NCBI GenBank assembly: GCA_963825685.1
Contig: CAWGUD010000018.1
Span: 62,001 to 126,000 of the forward strand
Reading direction: 5' to 3'
Source: JAOUEA01 sp963825685
GTDB taxonomy: Bacteria > Actinomycetota > UBA4738 > HRBIN12
Length of the DNA: 64,000 bases
Shown: piece after piece, positions 50,684 to 60,255 of the stretch
Numbering within the stretch: position 1 is the stretch's first letter
How the letters are laid out: the number at the start of each line of letters is the position of its first letter
Notes under the pieces: generated by a model
The model's input: the letters and a program-made list of their open reading frames with translations, nothing else
What the model was told of the DNA's origin: nothing
Databases searched by the model: none
Made by a program: the position numbers and the translations under genes

Positions 50684-50811
50684 TGAACTCCCTTCGGGCT
50701 CGAGGTGGTGCGGCCCCATATCGTATGCGGCTCGAGCCCGCGCGACGAATGCGCGAGCACCCTGAGCGGGTGGAGCCGTCCAGCTAGGCGCCGGGGTCGT
50801 CACCCGGCCGA

Positions 50812-51705
50812 TCACTCGACGTCGGCGGCTCGGTCGACGCCGGCGGCGGTCGACGCCGGCGGGGGTGGCGGAGGCGCCGGGGTCGGGGGTGGTTCCGGCG
50901 TTGCCGCAGGCAGAGGAGCCGTCACCTCGTCCTGCTGCGTCCCTGCGTCCGGATGGTCGTTCCCACGTCGCCGCATCATCAGGAACAGGCCGACGACCAT
51001 GCCGACGACGACCAGCCCGAGGATCGCGTACAGCCACGCGTTCCCGCCGGATCCATCTTCCTCCGAGCCCCCGGCAGCCTCTGTCCCCTCGTCGCCCTGG
51101 TCGCCCTGGTCGCCCTCAGCGCCGTCACCCGACGCAGACGCGACCGCCCGCAGCTCCGTGCGCTCGCCGAACACCGGTTCCCACGTGACCGTGGTGCCGT
51201 CCACCTGGCCGTTGGTCTCGAGCACCTCGCCCGGGAACGTGATCGCGACCCGGAGCTCCGCCGTGTCGAAGGCCTCGGTGAGCTGGTCCTCGAACGGGTT
51301 CCCCTCCAGCTCCGCATCGTCGGCGGTGAGGTCCATCACACCGCTGACCTCGTACGTGTCGCCCGTGCGTTCGATCGACAGAGCGTCGGGATCGGATCCT
51401 TCCTGCATGTCCTCGAGGGCGACGTCCTCGAACACCACGCGTGTGCCGACGAATCGATCGTCCTCGTATGGCTCTTGGGTGGCGCCGGGAACGTCGTCGG
51501 GCACGGCCGTGCCGTCGAGCAGGTCGTCCACGCTCTGCCCGGTCAGCTCGAGCAGCTCCTTGTTGACCGCGAACACCATCTCGCCGTCGACCGTGTCGTC
51601 GGGCGAGATCGTGAGCGCCATGTCGAGCTTGAGGCACCCCGCCAGCAGCACGGTGAGTCCGGCCAGCAGGGTGGCGCTTCGGATCCATCTGCGAGCGGTG
51701 CTCAT
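50812..51705 (-). CDS. LppM-like lipoprotein with C-terminal membrane helix
   Basis: 297 residues. Lipobox LLAGC at the N-terminus, then the LppM domain (KLDMALTISPDDTVDGEMVF; ITFPGEVLETNGQVDGTTVT), an acidic/Gln-Gly linker with GDQGDQGDEG, one membrane helix (LYAILGLVVVGMVVGLFLMM), and a Pro-rich cytoplasmic tail. In mycobacteria LppM is an envelope lipoprotein linked to virulence; the role here is unknown. ATG 51705; ggaggac Shine-Dalgarno and a TAGGCT -10 lie upstream. Confidence 0.85.
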   Translation of the reverse strand: MSTARRWIRSATLLAGLTVLLAGCLKLDMALTISPDDTVDGEMVFAVNKELLELTGQSVDDLLDGTAVPDDVPGATQEPYEDDRFVGTRVVFEDVALEDMQEGSDPDALSIERTGDTYEVSGVMDLTADDAELEGNPFEDQLTEAFDTAELRVAITFPGEVLETNGQVDGTTVTWEPVFGERTELRAVASASGDGAEGDQGDQGDEGTEAAGGSEEDGSGGNAWLYAILGLVVVGMVVGLFLMMRRRGNDHPDAGTQQDEVTAPLPAATPEPPPTPAPPPPPPASTAAGVDRAADVE

Positions 51706-51795
51706 CCCGGTGTCCTCCGTTCGGGTCTCTCGGCCGAGCCTAGCGGCCCGTCGCGGCATACTCACGCAGGCGGCCCGGTCTCCTTCCGGCGTGGA

Positions 51796-51801
51796 TAGAC
51801 T
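51796..51801 (+). promoter_or_regulatory. -10 hexamer TAGACT of leaderless MBL gene
   Basis: TAGACT ends 9 nt before ATG 51811; no ribosome binding site. Confidence 0.5.
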
Positions 51802-51810
51802 CGCAGGCCG

Positions 51811-52686
51811 ATGCTCGCGACCCCGCTCACCGTCGGACACATCGAGGTGCTGGCACTGCTCGACGGCGTCCGCGATCTCCAGGGACAGATCACCGATTCC
51901 TTCCCCGACGTGCCGCCCGAAGCGCTCGAGTCGTTCCGCGACCGTGCGCCCGGCGTGTACGGAGAGGCAGGCGTCTGGCGACTGCATGTCCGAGCCTGGC
52001 TCGTCCGCCATCCCGGCGGGGTGGTGCTCGTGGACACCGGCGTCGGGCGCCAGGGAGCACCAGGTCCCGAGTGGTTCGGCGCGCCGGGCCGACTGCTCGA
52101 CGCACTCCGCGAGGCGGGCACTCCTCCCGACTCGATCGACACGGTCGTGCTCAGCCACGTGCACGACGACCATCTCGGCGGCACGGTGGTCTTCGGCGAG
52201 GAGGACGGCGAGCCGGTGCCTGCCTTCCCCCGCGCCACCTACCTGCTGCAGCGGGCCGACCGCGAGTGGCAGACGGAGCTTGCTCGCGCCGACGACGAGG
52301 ACCGGGTGATCGACTCGCTGCTGCTCCAGCCGCTCGAGCGGGCCGGGCAGCTCACGGTGCTCGATGGGGATCACGTGCTCGCCGACGGCGTCGAGATCCG
52401 CCACGCCCCCGGGCACACGCCGGGGCATCAGATCGTGCGCCTCCGTTCCCGTGGTGCACGGGCGATCATCAGCGCCGACGTGTTCAACCATCCGATCCAG
52501 ATCCCGCATCCCGACTGGCCGTCGGGGACCGACACGATCCCCGCGCAAGCGGCCGCGACCCGTCGCGCCGTGCTCGCCGAGCTGCTCTCCCACCCCGGAA
52601 CCACGATCGCCCCCACACATTTCGCCGAGGCGTACGGACGCGTCGGCGCGGGCGACGACGGCCTCGCGACCTGGCAGCCGGTCTGA
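51811..52686 (+). CDS. MBL-fold hydrolase, AHL-lactonase-like
   Basis: 291 residues. Zinc motif HVHDDH at residues 116-121 within VVLSHVHDDHLGG, further ligands in APGHTPGHQ, the bridging Asp in ISADVFNHPIQIPHPDW, and a final THFAE. The layout is that of lactonase/methyl-parathion-hydrolase-like enzymes. Substrate unknown. Confidence 0.85.
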   Translation: MLATPLTVGHIEVLALLDGVRDLQGQITDSFPDVPPEALESFRDRAPGVYGEAGVWRLHVRAWLVRHPGGVVLVDTGVGRQGAPGPEWFGAPGRLLDALREAGTPPDSIDTVVLSHVHDDHLGGTVVFGEEDGEPVPAFPRATYLLQRADREWQTELARADDEDRVIDSLLLQPLERAGQLTVLDGDHVLADGVEIRHAPGHTPGHQIVRLRSRGARAIISADVFNHPIQIPHPDWPSGTDTIPAQAAATRRAVLAELLSHPGTTIAPTHFAEAYGRVGAGDDGLATWQPV

Positions 52687-52710
52687 CCGGAGAGCGCGCG
52701 AAAAAACTTC

Positions 52711-52724
52711 GGAAACGGTTTTCC
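52711..52724 (+). terminator. AT-rich stem after the MBL gene
   Basis: ggaaa/tttcc with a 4-nt loop, flanked by a6 upstream and inside an unusually AT-rich patch in this GC-rich context. A weak intrinsic terminator is possible. Confidence 0.25.
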
Positions 52725-52843
52725 CTCCCCGCCAGGAGACCTCGGCCAGAAGTTGCTCGTTCGCACAACGCCTAGAGGTGACGGGCCTCCCGAGCCTCGC
52801 TAGGGTCGGCGGATCGATCCGACCTGGAGGGGGGAGTGATCGT

Positions 52844-53298
52844 ATGAAGGGACCCAAGACCTTCACGATCGGCCTGCTACTCGCCGCCATGCTCCTGGCG
52901 GCAGTCCCGAGCGCTGCGCTCGCGGCATCGAACTCGAAAGAGATGCGACGCAAGCTGTTCTCGATCACCAACCAGTCCCGACGCAACAACGGGTTGCGCT
53001 CGCTCGACCTGAACTGGCGCCTGTCACGGGATGCGCTGCAACACTCGCGCCGCATGGCGCAGCGCGCATACCGTGTATCACACCTCGAACCTGTACCGGC
53101 TCGTCAGACGCTGGCATCCATCCGTCTGGGGTGAGAACGTCGGCATGGCGGGCACGGTGAGCCGTGTCCACCAGGCTCTTCATGAACAGCTCGGCGCACC
53201 GCAGCAACGTCCTGCGGACCGGGTACTCGAAGGTCGGCATCGGGGTGTTCCGCGGCGGCGGCCGTATCTGGGCCACCGTGATGTTCTACGGCGGCTGA
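52844..53298 (+). CDS. Secreted CAP/SCP-domain protein (two frameshifts)
   Basis: About 151 residues. Signal peptide (FTIGLLLAAMLLAAVPSAALA), then a CAP domain: SITNQSRRNNGLRSLDLNWR, a His in VYHTSNL, WGENVGMAGTVS, and MNSSAHRSNVLRTGYSKVGI ending WATVMFYGG. One-base gains lie near 53062 and 53175. The small CAP type is typical of bacterial secreted proteins. A -10 TAGGGT at 52801 and a ggaggggggag ribosome binding site precede it. Confidence 0.82.
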
Positions 53299-53321
53299 CC
53301 CTTCGCGCCGCGCGGTGATCG

Positions 53322-56300
53322 TCAGCCGATCAACGAACGGATCTGCCGCAACGCCACGGTGAGCTGGGCGAGATCGCCCATGCCGTCGACCGCAAGGCTC
53401 CGCATGAATCGCTGGAGCCGCGTGAACGCGTCGTCGCGCGTCTCCAGGAACTTCTCCACCGCTTCGTCGATCGGCAGGCCGCCGCACTCGTCGAGCACCG
53501 TCTCGGCGAGGCTGCGGCGAAGCGTGAAGAGATCGTCTTCCATCGACTGGAGCGCCCAGCGCTGCCAGCGGGAACCTCCGGGCATCGCCTCGACCTGCTT
53601 CTCGAGCCAGTCGAGCTGCAGGCGCTCGCCCAGCAGGAAGAACGCCCGGGCCACCTCGAGCACGGTGCGTCCGGTCGTGTGCGCGACCGTGATGATGTCG
53701 GGCCCGTGCACGAGCTCGGCCTGGAAGGCGTGCCGGCGCGCGATCGCCGCGGGCACGCCCTCTGCCTCGAGCCGTCGGGCGGAGTGCTCGTGCTCCTCGC
53801 GCCACGCCTCGGGTCCGATCTGGTCGATCACGCCCGAGAGCTCCTCGAACGACGTGCGCGCATCGTCGACCGCCTCGGCCAGATGCCTGCCGGTCGCGTG
53901 CACCAGGTACCACCGAGACGAGGTCTCGACCAGCCAGTCGACGCCGGTCATCAGCTCGTTCTGGATGCCTGGATCGATCAGGCCGTCGAGCGCCTCGACG
54001 TCGGCCCACCGCTGCACCGCGCCGGTCACGTCACGGGCGATCCGGAAGGCCCGGACGACCTCGGAGGGGCTCGCGCCCGTCTCGGTCACCATGCGCGAGA
54101 CGAAGGTGATGCCCTGCGAGTTGACCACGTCGTTCGCGACGATCGTGGCGATGAGCTCGCGCCGGAGCGGATGCTGCTCGATCAGGCGCCCGAACCGCTC
54201 GACGATCTCGTCCGGGAAGTAGGCCCGCAGGTCCTGCGCCAGGTAGGGCGAGTCCGGGAGGTCGGAATCGGCCAACGCGGCGAAGATCGACCGCTTCGCG
54301 TACGCGAGGAGCACCGCGAGCTCCGGTCGCCTGAGCCCCTCGCCGGCTGCGCGCCGCTCGATCATCTCCTCGGAGGAGGGCAGGAACTCGACATCACGCT
54401 CGAGCTCGCCGTCACCGGCCTCGAGCTGCTGCATCAGATCCTCGTACGCCTCGACGCGCTGGGCGCTGACCTCGACCTCCTGGGAGAGGATCTGGGCCTG
54501 CTGATAGTTGTCGTAGAGCACGTGGGTGACCACGTCGTCGGCACACGCCTGCAGCAACTCGTTGCGCGCATCGAGCGTCAGCTCCCCGCGTTGCACGGCG
54601 AGACCCAGCAGGATCTTGATGTTCACCTCGTGGTCCGACGTGTCGACGCCCGCCGAGTTGTCGATGAAGTCGGTGTTGATGCGGCCGCCGGAGGCCGCAT
54701 ACTCGATCCGTCCCCGCTGGGTGAAGCCGAGGTTGCCTCCCTCGCCCACGACCCGGGCGCGGACCTGGTCGCCGTTGACCCGGACCGGGTCATTGGCCCG
54801 GTCGCCGACCTCCGTGTGCCCTTCATCAGTCGCCTTCACGTAGGTGCCGATGCCGCCGTTCCAGAGCAGGTCGATCGGTGCCTGCAACGCATGGCGGATC
54901 ACCTCGGCTGGCGTCATGCTCGCCGGCACGTCGTCACCGATCCCCAGCGCCGTCCTGGCCTCGGGCGAGAGCGTGACGCTCTTCGCGCTGCGGTCGAGCA
55001 CGTCGGCGCCCGGCGACATGAGGGTCCGGTCGTAGTCGGCCCACGTCGAGCCGGGCGTCGTGAACAGGCGCCGGCGCTCGGCGAACGACGTCGCGGGGTC
55101 GGGGTCTGGGTCGACGAAGACGTGGCGGTGGTCGAACGCGCAGACGAGCTTGATCTGCGGCGTGTAGAGCATGCCGTTGCCGAACACGTCACCGGACATG
55201 TCGCCGATGCCGACCACGGTGAAGGGCTCGGTCATGACGTCGATGCCGATCTCACGGAAGTGCCGCTTCACCGATTCCCACGCGCCACGGGCGGTGATAC
55301 CGAGCACCTTGTGGTCGTATCCCTGCGAGCCACCGCTCGCGAACGCGTCCCCGAGCCAGAACCCGTAGTCGATGCTGACATCGTTCGCCGTGTCGCTGAA
55401 CGTGGCGGTGCCCTTGTCGGCGGCGACCACGAGGTAGGGGTCATCGGCGTCGTGGATCCGCACGTGGTGCGGGTGCACGACGGTGCCGTCGACCAGGTTG
55501 TCGGTGATGTCGAGCATGCCGCGCATGAACGTCACGTACTGCGTCGACACCTCCGCCTTCAGCTCATCGATCGCCGCCGGGGTCCGGCGCAGGATGAACC
55601 CACCCTTGGATCCGTCCGGCACGATCACGGCGTTCTTGACCTTCTGCGCCTTCATCAGGCCCAGCACCTCGGTGCGGTAGTCCTCCTTGCGGTCGGACCA
55701 CCGGATGCCACCTCGAGCGATCATGCCGCCGCGGAGATGGATCGCCTCCATGTGCGGCGAGTACACGAAGATCTCGAACAGCGGGTGCGGCTTCGGCATC
55801 TCGGGCACGCGTGCGGAGCGCAGCTTGAGGCTCAACGACGAGCGTCCGGGCACGTAGGCGTTCGTGCGCACGATGGCCTCGATCGTGCCGAGCAGGCTGC
55901 GCAGGATGTTGTCCTGGTCGAGCGAACTCACCTCACGCAGGTCGGCGTGGATCGATTGCCGGATCTCGTCGATCTCCTCCTCGGTCGCTCCCCGGGCGGG
56001 ATCGAACTTCGCCTCGAACATGCGCACGAGCGCTGCCGAGATGTGCGCGTGTTCCGCCATCGCGTCGTTGCGGTACTCCTCGGTGTAGCGGGCGGACACA
56101 CGCATCCGGTACTTGCGGAGCGCACGCAGGATCTGCACGTGGCGCCAGTCGAGGTCGGACAGCGTGACCAGTCGGTTCAGCGAGTCCGACTCCGTCTCGC
56201 CGCGCCAGACCGCCGAGATCGTGGCCGCGACGTTCTCGGCTTCCTTGCCCAGGTCGAGCACGGCGCCGCGCGAGTCCAACACCCCGAAGTCGTGGATGTA

Positions 56301-58154
56301 GGTCTTGCCCTCGCCGAGCACCTGCGTCGGGATCTCTTCGACCGCCCGCAGCCCCAGCGCCTCGAGGATCGGCATGAACGCCGACAGGTCGACCTTCCCG
56401 CCGGTCTTGTACAGCTTCACCCGCGTGAGCCGCTCGCCCTTGGTCTCGTTGCCGATGCCGACGAGGTAGCCGTCGGGGTTCGTCTCGAGCGCCTCGAGCG
56501 CGAGCACGTCGTCGACGATCAGCCCCCACTCGTCCGACGCCTTGTAGTAGCTCGGGAACCGCGGCGAGTACTTCTCGGCGAGGAGCGGGCCGCGCTCGGG
56601 TCCCACCCGCTCGGTCAGAGCGTCGCGCAGGTCGTCGTCCCAGCTGCGGGCGAGCCGCTCGACCTCGGCCTCCAGCTGCTCGTAGGGCACATCGGGGATG
56701 TGCGTGCCTGGAAGCACGTGCACCGTGAAGAAGATGCGGGCCGATTCGGTCTCACCGAGCGAGAGGTGGTAGTCGACCGTGGTCCCGTTGAACTGCTGCA
56801 GGAAGTACTGCTGCAAGCGCTTGCGCAGCGCCGCGTTGAACCGATCACGAGGCAGCGCGACCACGACGGAGACGCTGCGGCCGTAGAGGTCGCGGCGCAC
56901 CAGCACGCGGATACCCCCGTGCTTCTCGAGCTGCAGCAGGCCCACCACCAGTCGGCGCAGCTCATCGGTCGAGGCCTGGAAGAGCTCATCCTTCGGGAAG
57001 GACTCGAAGAGCTCGACGGATTCCTTGTAGTCGTGGGATCCGGGGATCAGGTCCTCCGCCGCGAGGATCTGCTCGAGCTTGGCATGCAGCAGGGGCGTCT
57101 TCGCTGCCGGCTCCATGTACGCCTTCGAGGTGAAGAGCCCGATCAGCCTCGCCTCGCCCGTGATCACGCCCTCGGGGTTCACGACGCGCACGCCGATGTA
57201 GTCCATGCGGGCGCGCCGGTGGACCGAGGAGTACGAGTTCGTCTTCGAGAAGACGAGGAGGTCACCGCCCTCGATGCGGGCCCGCACGACCTCGTCGAGA
57301 TCCGACAGCCGCGTGGCGTCGGCGAAGGCCGATCGTTGGACGTCGCTCAGGATGCCGAGCCCGCTGCCGGACACGGCGCGGATCGCGGCACGCTCCTCGC
57401 CGTCGACGTCGACCAGCTCGTACTCTCGATAGCCGAGCAGCACGAAGTTCAGCTGCGCGAGCCACTCGAGGAAGTCGATCGCCTCGCCCACCTCGTGCGG
57501 CGGGTAGCGGATCGCGGCGGTGCGGGCCAGCTCGATCATGTGACGGACCCGTTCCTGCATCGGCTCGAAATCGCGCACGACCAGGCGAACGTCGTGCAGG
57601 ATCGCCGTGACCCGGCGTTCGAGGTCGTCGGCTTCCTCGGGCGCGAGCTGACGGTCGAGCTCGAAGTGCATCACCGACTCTCGATGGCTGGCGTCGCGCC
57701 CGGACATCACGCGCTCGATCCGACCCTGCTCGTCGCGGATCGTGCCGATCACGGGGTGCAGCAGTCGACGGACGCCGAGGCCCCTGGCGAGCAGCTCCTC
57801 CTGCACGGAGTCGACGAGGAAGGGCGAGTCGTCGGTATTCGTCTCGACGACCGACCCGGCGGTGTCGTACCCGTCGGATGCGAGGTCCGGATCGAAGACC
57901 CGCACCGCCGACGGGTGGGAGCCCCGGCTGTCGGCGAACACGAACGCCGAACGAACGAGCCCCGAGAGACCGTCGACGCCGGAAGCCGCGAGCTCCTCCG
58001 GTGATAGCCGGCGCAGGAACGCCTTCGCGAAGGCGAGGACGGCGTCACGGCGCTCGGGCTCCGCGCTCCGATCGATCGCCTCGAGCAGGGACTGCATCAC
58101 GACGGGTGGCTCACCCGACGTGGGGACCGTCGCGATCTCGGAATGCGCGTCCAC
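53322..58154 (-). CDS. NAD-specific glutamate dehydrogenase, 180-kDa class
   Basis: About 1,610 residues in one unbroken frame, the family's usual size. Long N-terminal ACT-like regulatory segments (YDTAGSVVETNTDDSPFLVD) precede the catalytic part with RGGMIARGGIRWSDRKEDYR, the active-site Lys in VIVPDGSKGGF, and VVGIGDMSGDVFGNGML as the NAD-binding region. Converts glutamate to 2-oxoglutarate and ammonium, a catabolic role. GTG 58154 was chosen; ATG 58097 (MQSLLEAIDRSAEP) is a reasonable alternative. Confidence 0.94.
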   Translation of the reverse strand: MDAHSEIATVPTSGEPPVVMQSLLEAIDRSAEPERRDAVLAFAKAFLRRLSPEELAASGVDGLSGLVRSAFVFADSRGSHPSAVRVFDPDLASDGYDTAGSVVETNTDDSPFLVDSVQEELLARGLGVRRLLHPVIGTIRDEQGRIERVMSGRDASHRESVMHFELDRQLAPEEADDLERRVTAILHDVRLVVRDFEPMQERVRHMIELARTAAIRYPPHEVGEAIDFLEWLAQLNFVLLGYREYELVDVDGEERAAIRAVSGSGLGILSDVQRSAFADATRLSDLDEVVRARIEGGDLLVFSKTNSYSSVHRRARMDYIGVRVVNPEGVITGEARLIGLFTSKAYMEPAAKTPLLHAKLEQILAAEDLIPGSHDYKESVELFESFPKDELFQASTDELRRLVVGLLQLEKHGGIRVLVRRDLYGRSVSVVVALPRDRFNAALRKRLQQYFLQQFNGTTVDYHLSLGETESARIFFTVHVLPGTHIPDVPYEQLEAEVERLARSWDDDLRDALTERVGPERGPLLAEKYSPRFPSYYKASDEWGLIVDDVLALEALETNPDGYLVGIGNETKGERLTRVKLYKTGGKVDLSAFMPILEALGLRAVEEIPTQVLGEGKTYIHDFGVLDSRGAVLDLGKEAENVAATISAVWRGETESDSLNRLVTLSDLDWRHVQILRALRKYRMRVSARYTEEYRNDAMAEHAHISAALVRMFEAKFDPARGATEEEIDEIRQSIHADLREVSSLDQDNILRSLLGTIEAIVRTNAYVPGRSSLSLKLRSARVPEMPKPHPLFEIFVYSPHMEAIHLRGGMIARGGIRWSDRKEDYRTEVLGLMKAQKVKNAVIVPDGSKGGFILRRTPAAIDELKAEVSTQYVTFMRGMLDITDNLVDGTVVHPHHVRIHDADDPYLVVAADKGTATFSDTANDVSIDYGFWLGDAFASGGSQGYDHKVLGITARGAWESVKRHFREIGIDVMTEPFTVVGIGDMSGDVFGNGMLYTPQIKLVCAFDHRHVFVDPDPDPATSFAERRRLFTTPGSTWADYDRTLMSPGADVLDRSAKSVTLSPEARTALGIGDDVPASMTPAEVIRHALQAPIDLLWNGGIGTYVKATDEGHTEVGDRANDPVRVNGDQVRARVVGEGGNLGFTQRGRIEYAASGGRINTDFIDNSAGVDTSDHEVNIKILLGLAVQRGELTLDARNELLQACADDVVTHVLYDNYQQAQILSQEVEVSAQRVEAYEDLMQQLEAGDGELERDVEFLPSSEEMIERRAAGEGLRRPELAVLLAYAKRSIFAALADSDLPDSPYLAQDLRAYFPDEIVERFGRLIEQHPLRRELIATIVANDVVNSQGITFVSRMVTETGASPSEVVRAFRIARDVTGAVQRWADVEALDGLIDPGIQNELMTGVDWLVETSSRWYLVHATGRHLAEAVDDARTSFEELSGVIDQIGPEAWREEHEHSARRLEAEGVPAAIARRHAFQAELVHGPDIITVAHTTGRTVLEVARAFFLLGERLQLDWLEKQVEAMPGGSRWQRWALQSMEDDLFTLRRSLAETVLDECGGLPIDEAVEKFLETRDDAFTRLQRFMRSLAVDGMGDLAQLTVALRQIRSLIG

Positions 58155-58243
58155 GAACGGCCATTCTCTCAGGTCGCTCCCACCCTGGCGACGGCTCCGA
58201 CGTCCGAACCGCGACGCGTCGATGCGCCGTCTCGGACACCCGG

Positions 58244-59173
58244 TCAGGCCGTGGTCGAGACGAGGCGAGCGGCATGCTCCCCGTAGGAGTCGCGCACGAT
58301 CGGCAGCAACCCGGTGATGTAGGCCCCGCCCACACACCCTCGGCACCACGCCGAGGCGTTGATCGCACGCGCCGTCACCTCGGCCGAGGCGCAGCGTCGC
58401 AGGCTCTCGACGATCGCTCCGTACCCGTAGGACTCCGCACCCAAGAGCAGGGTGTCTCGAGAGGCGTCGAGCCCTTGCCGGAGCGAGACGTAGTGCTTCA
58501 CCCCGACCGTATTCATGTCGGACGCACCCGGCATGTCGCGCGTCGTGGCCAACGGATTGAACGCGGCCGAGGTCGACTCGGCGGTCTCCCACGTCACCAC
58601 GATCAACAGGTTCTCCCCGCACGCCGGGGCATCCAGCCGCCCCAGGAACGCCCCTGCCCACCCCTCGTAGGAAACGGGCTCGCCGGGAGCGAGCCCGCTC
58701 GCACGGTCGTCGGACGGTGCCTCGTCGGCGGGAGGGGTGGGGCGGAGCGCACGCTCACGCGCTCGCACCAGCTCGGCGAGGTAGGCGCTCCAGGTATCGA
58801 GCTCCGCCTGCACGTGGCGCGCCCACGGGTCCGTGAGCGTGGCACGCAGATCGCGCCGGGCCCTGGCCAGCAGGAACGTCGGCTCGTGCGTCCTCGGCAT
58901 CGTGCGGCGCAGGACGGGAACGGGCTCGGTCGTCGACCCACGCTCGGCGATCGCTTCGAGCCGCTCGACCCGGGTCGAGGCGCGGTCGATCCGCAGGTAC
59001 CAGCGTTCGATCCGCTCGTACCATCGGTTCACGCGAGCCTGTGCGCGCTCGATCCGCGCGTCGAGGGTCGCGACGTCGCCCCCGCCGATCGACGGCGCGC
59101 CCGTGGCGACCGTCATGCCGGACGGCACGACGGTGAGCAGGAGCAGCACGATGACGACGACACGGCGAGACAT
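58244..59173 (-). CDS. Secreted coiled-coil/lysozyme-like envelope protein
   Basis: 309 residues. Signal peptide (RVVVIVLLLLTVVPSGMTVA), a Arg/Glu-rich coiled coil (RIERAQARVNRWYERIERWY), a Pro-rich linker, and a C-terminal ~120-residue domain with VTWETAESTSAAFNPLATTR, MNTVGVKHYVSLRQGLDASR and INASAWCRGC. This end resembles the lysozyme-like domain found in actinobacterial secreted proteins and phage tails. Hydrolase activity is inferred only. Leaderless ATG, TACCCT 9 nt upstream. Confidence 0.7.
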   Translation of the reverse strand: MSRRVVVIVLLLLTVVPSGMTVATGAPSIGGGDVATLDARIERAQARVNRWYERIERWYLRIDRASTRVERLEAIAERGSTTEPVPVLRRTMPRTHEPTFLLARARRDLRATLTDPWARHVQAELDTWSAYLAELVRARERALRPTPPADEAPSDDRASGLAPGEPVSYEGWAGAFLGRLDAPACGENLLIVVTWETAESTSAAFNPLATTRDMPGASDMNTVGVKHYVSLRQGLDASRDTLLLGAESYGYGAIVESLRRCASAEVTARAINASAWCRGCVGGAYITGLLPIVRDSYGEHAARLVSTTA

Positions 59174-59182
59174 GGACAGGCG

Positions 59183-59188
59183 AGGGTA
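59183..59188 (-). promoter_or_regulatory. -10 hexamer TACCCT of leaderless envelope gene
   Basis: Minus-strand TACCCT ends 9 nt before ATG 59173. Confidence 0.45.
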
Positions 59189-59300
59189 TCGGCGACAGGA
59201 CCGTCCGCCTTGACCGCCGGTGCGAAGAGGGGTTCCTCGACGGCGCGACGGCCGGTACCATCCGCGGATGCCACCGGGCCGGGGCACCACCATCTCGTCG

Positions 59301-59306
59301 TACGGT
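59301..59306 (+). promoter_or_regulatory. -10 hexamer TACGGT before a 15-codon ORF
   Basis: TACGGT ends 6 nt before the ATG at 59313, the same geometry as at the leaderless genes. This implies that transcription into 59368 starts with a small ORF. Confidence 0.4.
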
Positions 59307-59312
59307 GGATGC

Positions 59313-59360
59313 ATGACCGAGACGATCGACAGGGGCGCCCAGCGGGCGCTGCAGGCCTGA
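59313..59360 (+). CDS. Possible 15-residue leader ORF
   Basis: ATG...TGA encoding MTETIDRGAQRALQA, beginning 6 nt after a -10-like hexamer and ending 7 nt before the ATG of the next gene. Amino-acid content gives no attenuation signal. It may be a leaderless upstream peptide that couples translation to the membrane protein, or chance. Confidence 0.3.
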   Translation: MTETIDRGAQRALQA

Positions 59361-59367
59361 GCCCACC

Positions 59368-60243
59368 ATGGAATCCGGCACCCCGAATCCTCCGTATCCC
59401 GACAGCGTGACGGACCCCGACACGCCGGCCCGCCGCGACCGGCGTCTGGCGATCGGGATCGTCGTGTCGCGATCGGCGTGCTGATCGCATCGCTGCTCTG
59501 GTTCACACGGTCGCCGGGGCGCCCGACGGTCCCGATCGCCCTGCAGGCGACGGCGACGGCATGCGAGGAGCCCTGCGAGCGCTTCACGCCGAGCGTCACG
59601 CTGGAGTGGGCCCCGCCGGAGTCCGGCGCGAGCCCGGAGGGATACCGACTCCTCCGCGACGGCGCACCGCTCGAGGCCGCGCTCGACGGCAGCGAGCGCA
59701 CGTTCGTCGACCGCGAGGTCATCCTCGGGCAGTCGGTACGTCTATCAGGTCGTCGCCGTGAGCGGCGAGGGCGACTCGCCCCCGACCACCGAGGAAGAGG
59801 CGGTGGTCCCGACGCCCCCCGACGATATGGCACAGCTCGCCGGCATCTACCGGGTGCGGCTGACCCTGCGTTCGGCTCGTTCGATCGGTGCCGCCTTCGG
59901 CATCGAGGATCCGAACCCCGGCGACCACGGCACGGACCGATGGTCCTTCGAGTCGACGTGCGACGACGACCAGGGGGGATGTCCCTCGACGTGGTCGGGA
60001 CTCGAGGGTGAGATCGTGCCCGACGACGGTCGTTGGGTGGGCACGGTCGACGGCCTTCCGGCGCGGTGCGGTCGCGAGGGCAGCGCACCGGCGCCGATCG
60101 ACGTCGACCTGGACGCGGTCGACGTGGGCGTCGTCGAGGGCGCGTGGGCGGTGACCGGCTTCAGAGGAACGGCGACGGTCTCCTTCCGATGCCCCGGGTT
60201 CCCTGCCGCATCGGCCACGGTCGAAGTCACGGGAAGGCTCTGA
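59368..60243 (+). CDS. Membrane-anchored fibronectin-III-like protein (two frameshifts)
   Basis: About 291 residues. A short cytoplasmic start rich in Pro/Asp, one membrane helix (VAIGVLIASLLWF), then a fibronectin type III-like domain (VTLEWAPPESGASPEGYRLL; YQVVAVSGEGDSP) and a Cys-containing C-terminal beta domain (GIYRVRLTLRSARSIGAAFG; CPGFPAASATVEVTG). A base is lost near 59465 and gained near 59735, giving an overall open path. Probably displayed on the outer surface. Confidence 0.65.
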
Positions 60244-60255
60244 CCTGAGCCCTTC
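60234..60255. terminator. Hairpin between convergent genes
   Basis: gaaggctc and gagcccttc pair with one bulge around a 6-nt loop, just at the stop of the fibronectin-like gene and the stop of the OsmC gene on the other strand. Confidence 0.3.

Noticed and set aside
52687..52843. Riboswitch in the leader of the CAP gene
   Set aside because: Only a short AT-rich stem and a promoter are seen; no known riboswitch core could be recognised.
53679..58004. 1,441-residue ORF antisense to the glutamate dehydrogenase
   Set aside because: The protein is low-complexity (His/Arg/Val/Asp-rich) and mirrors the codon bias of the real gene; the sense frame has full enzyme motifs.
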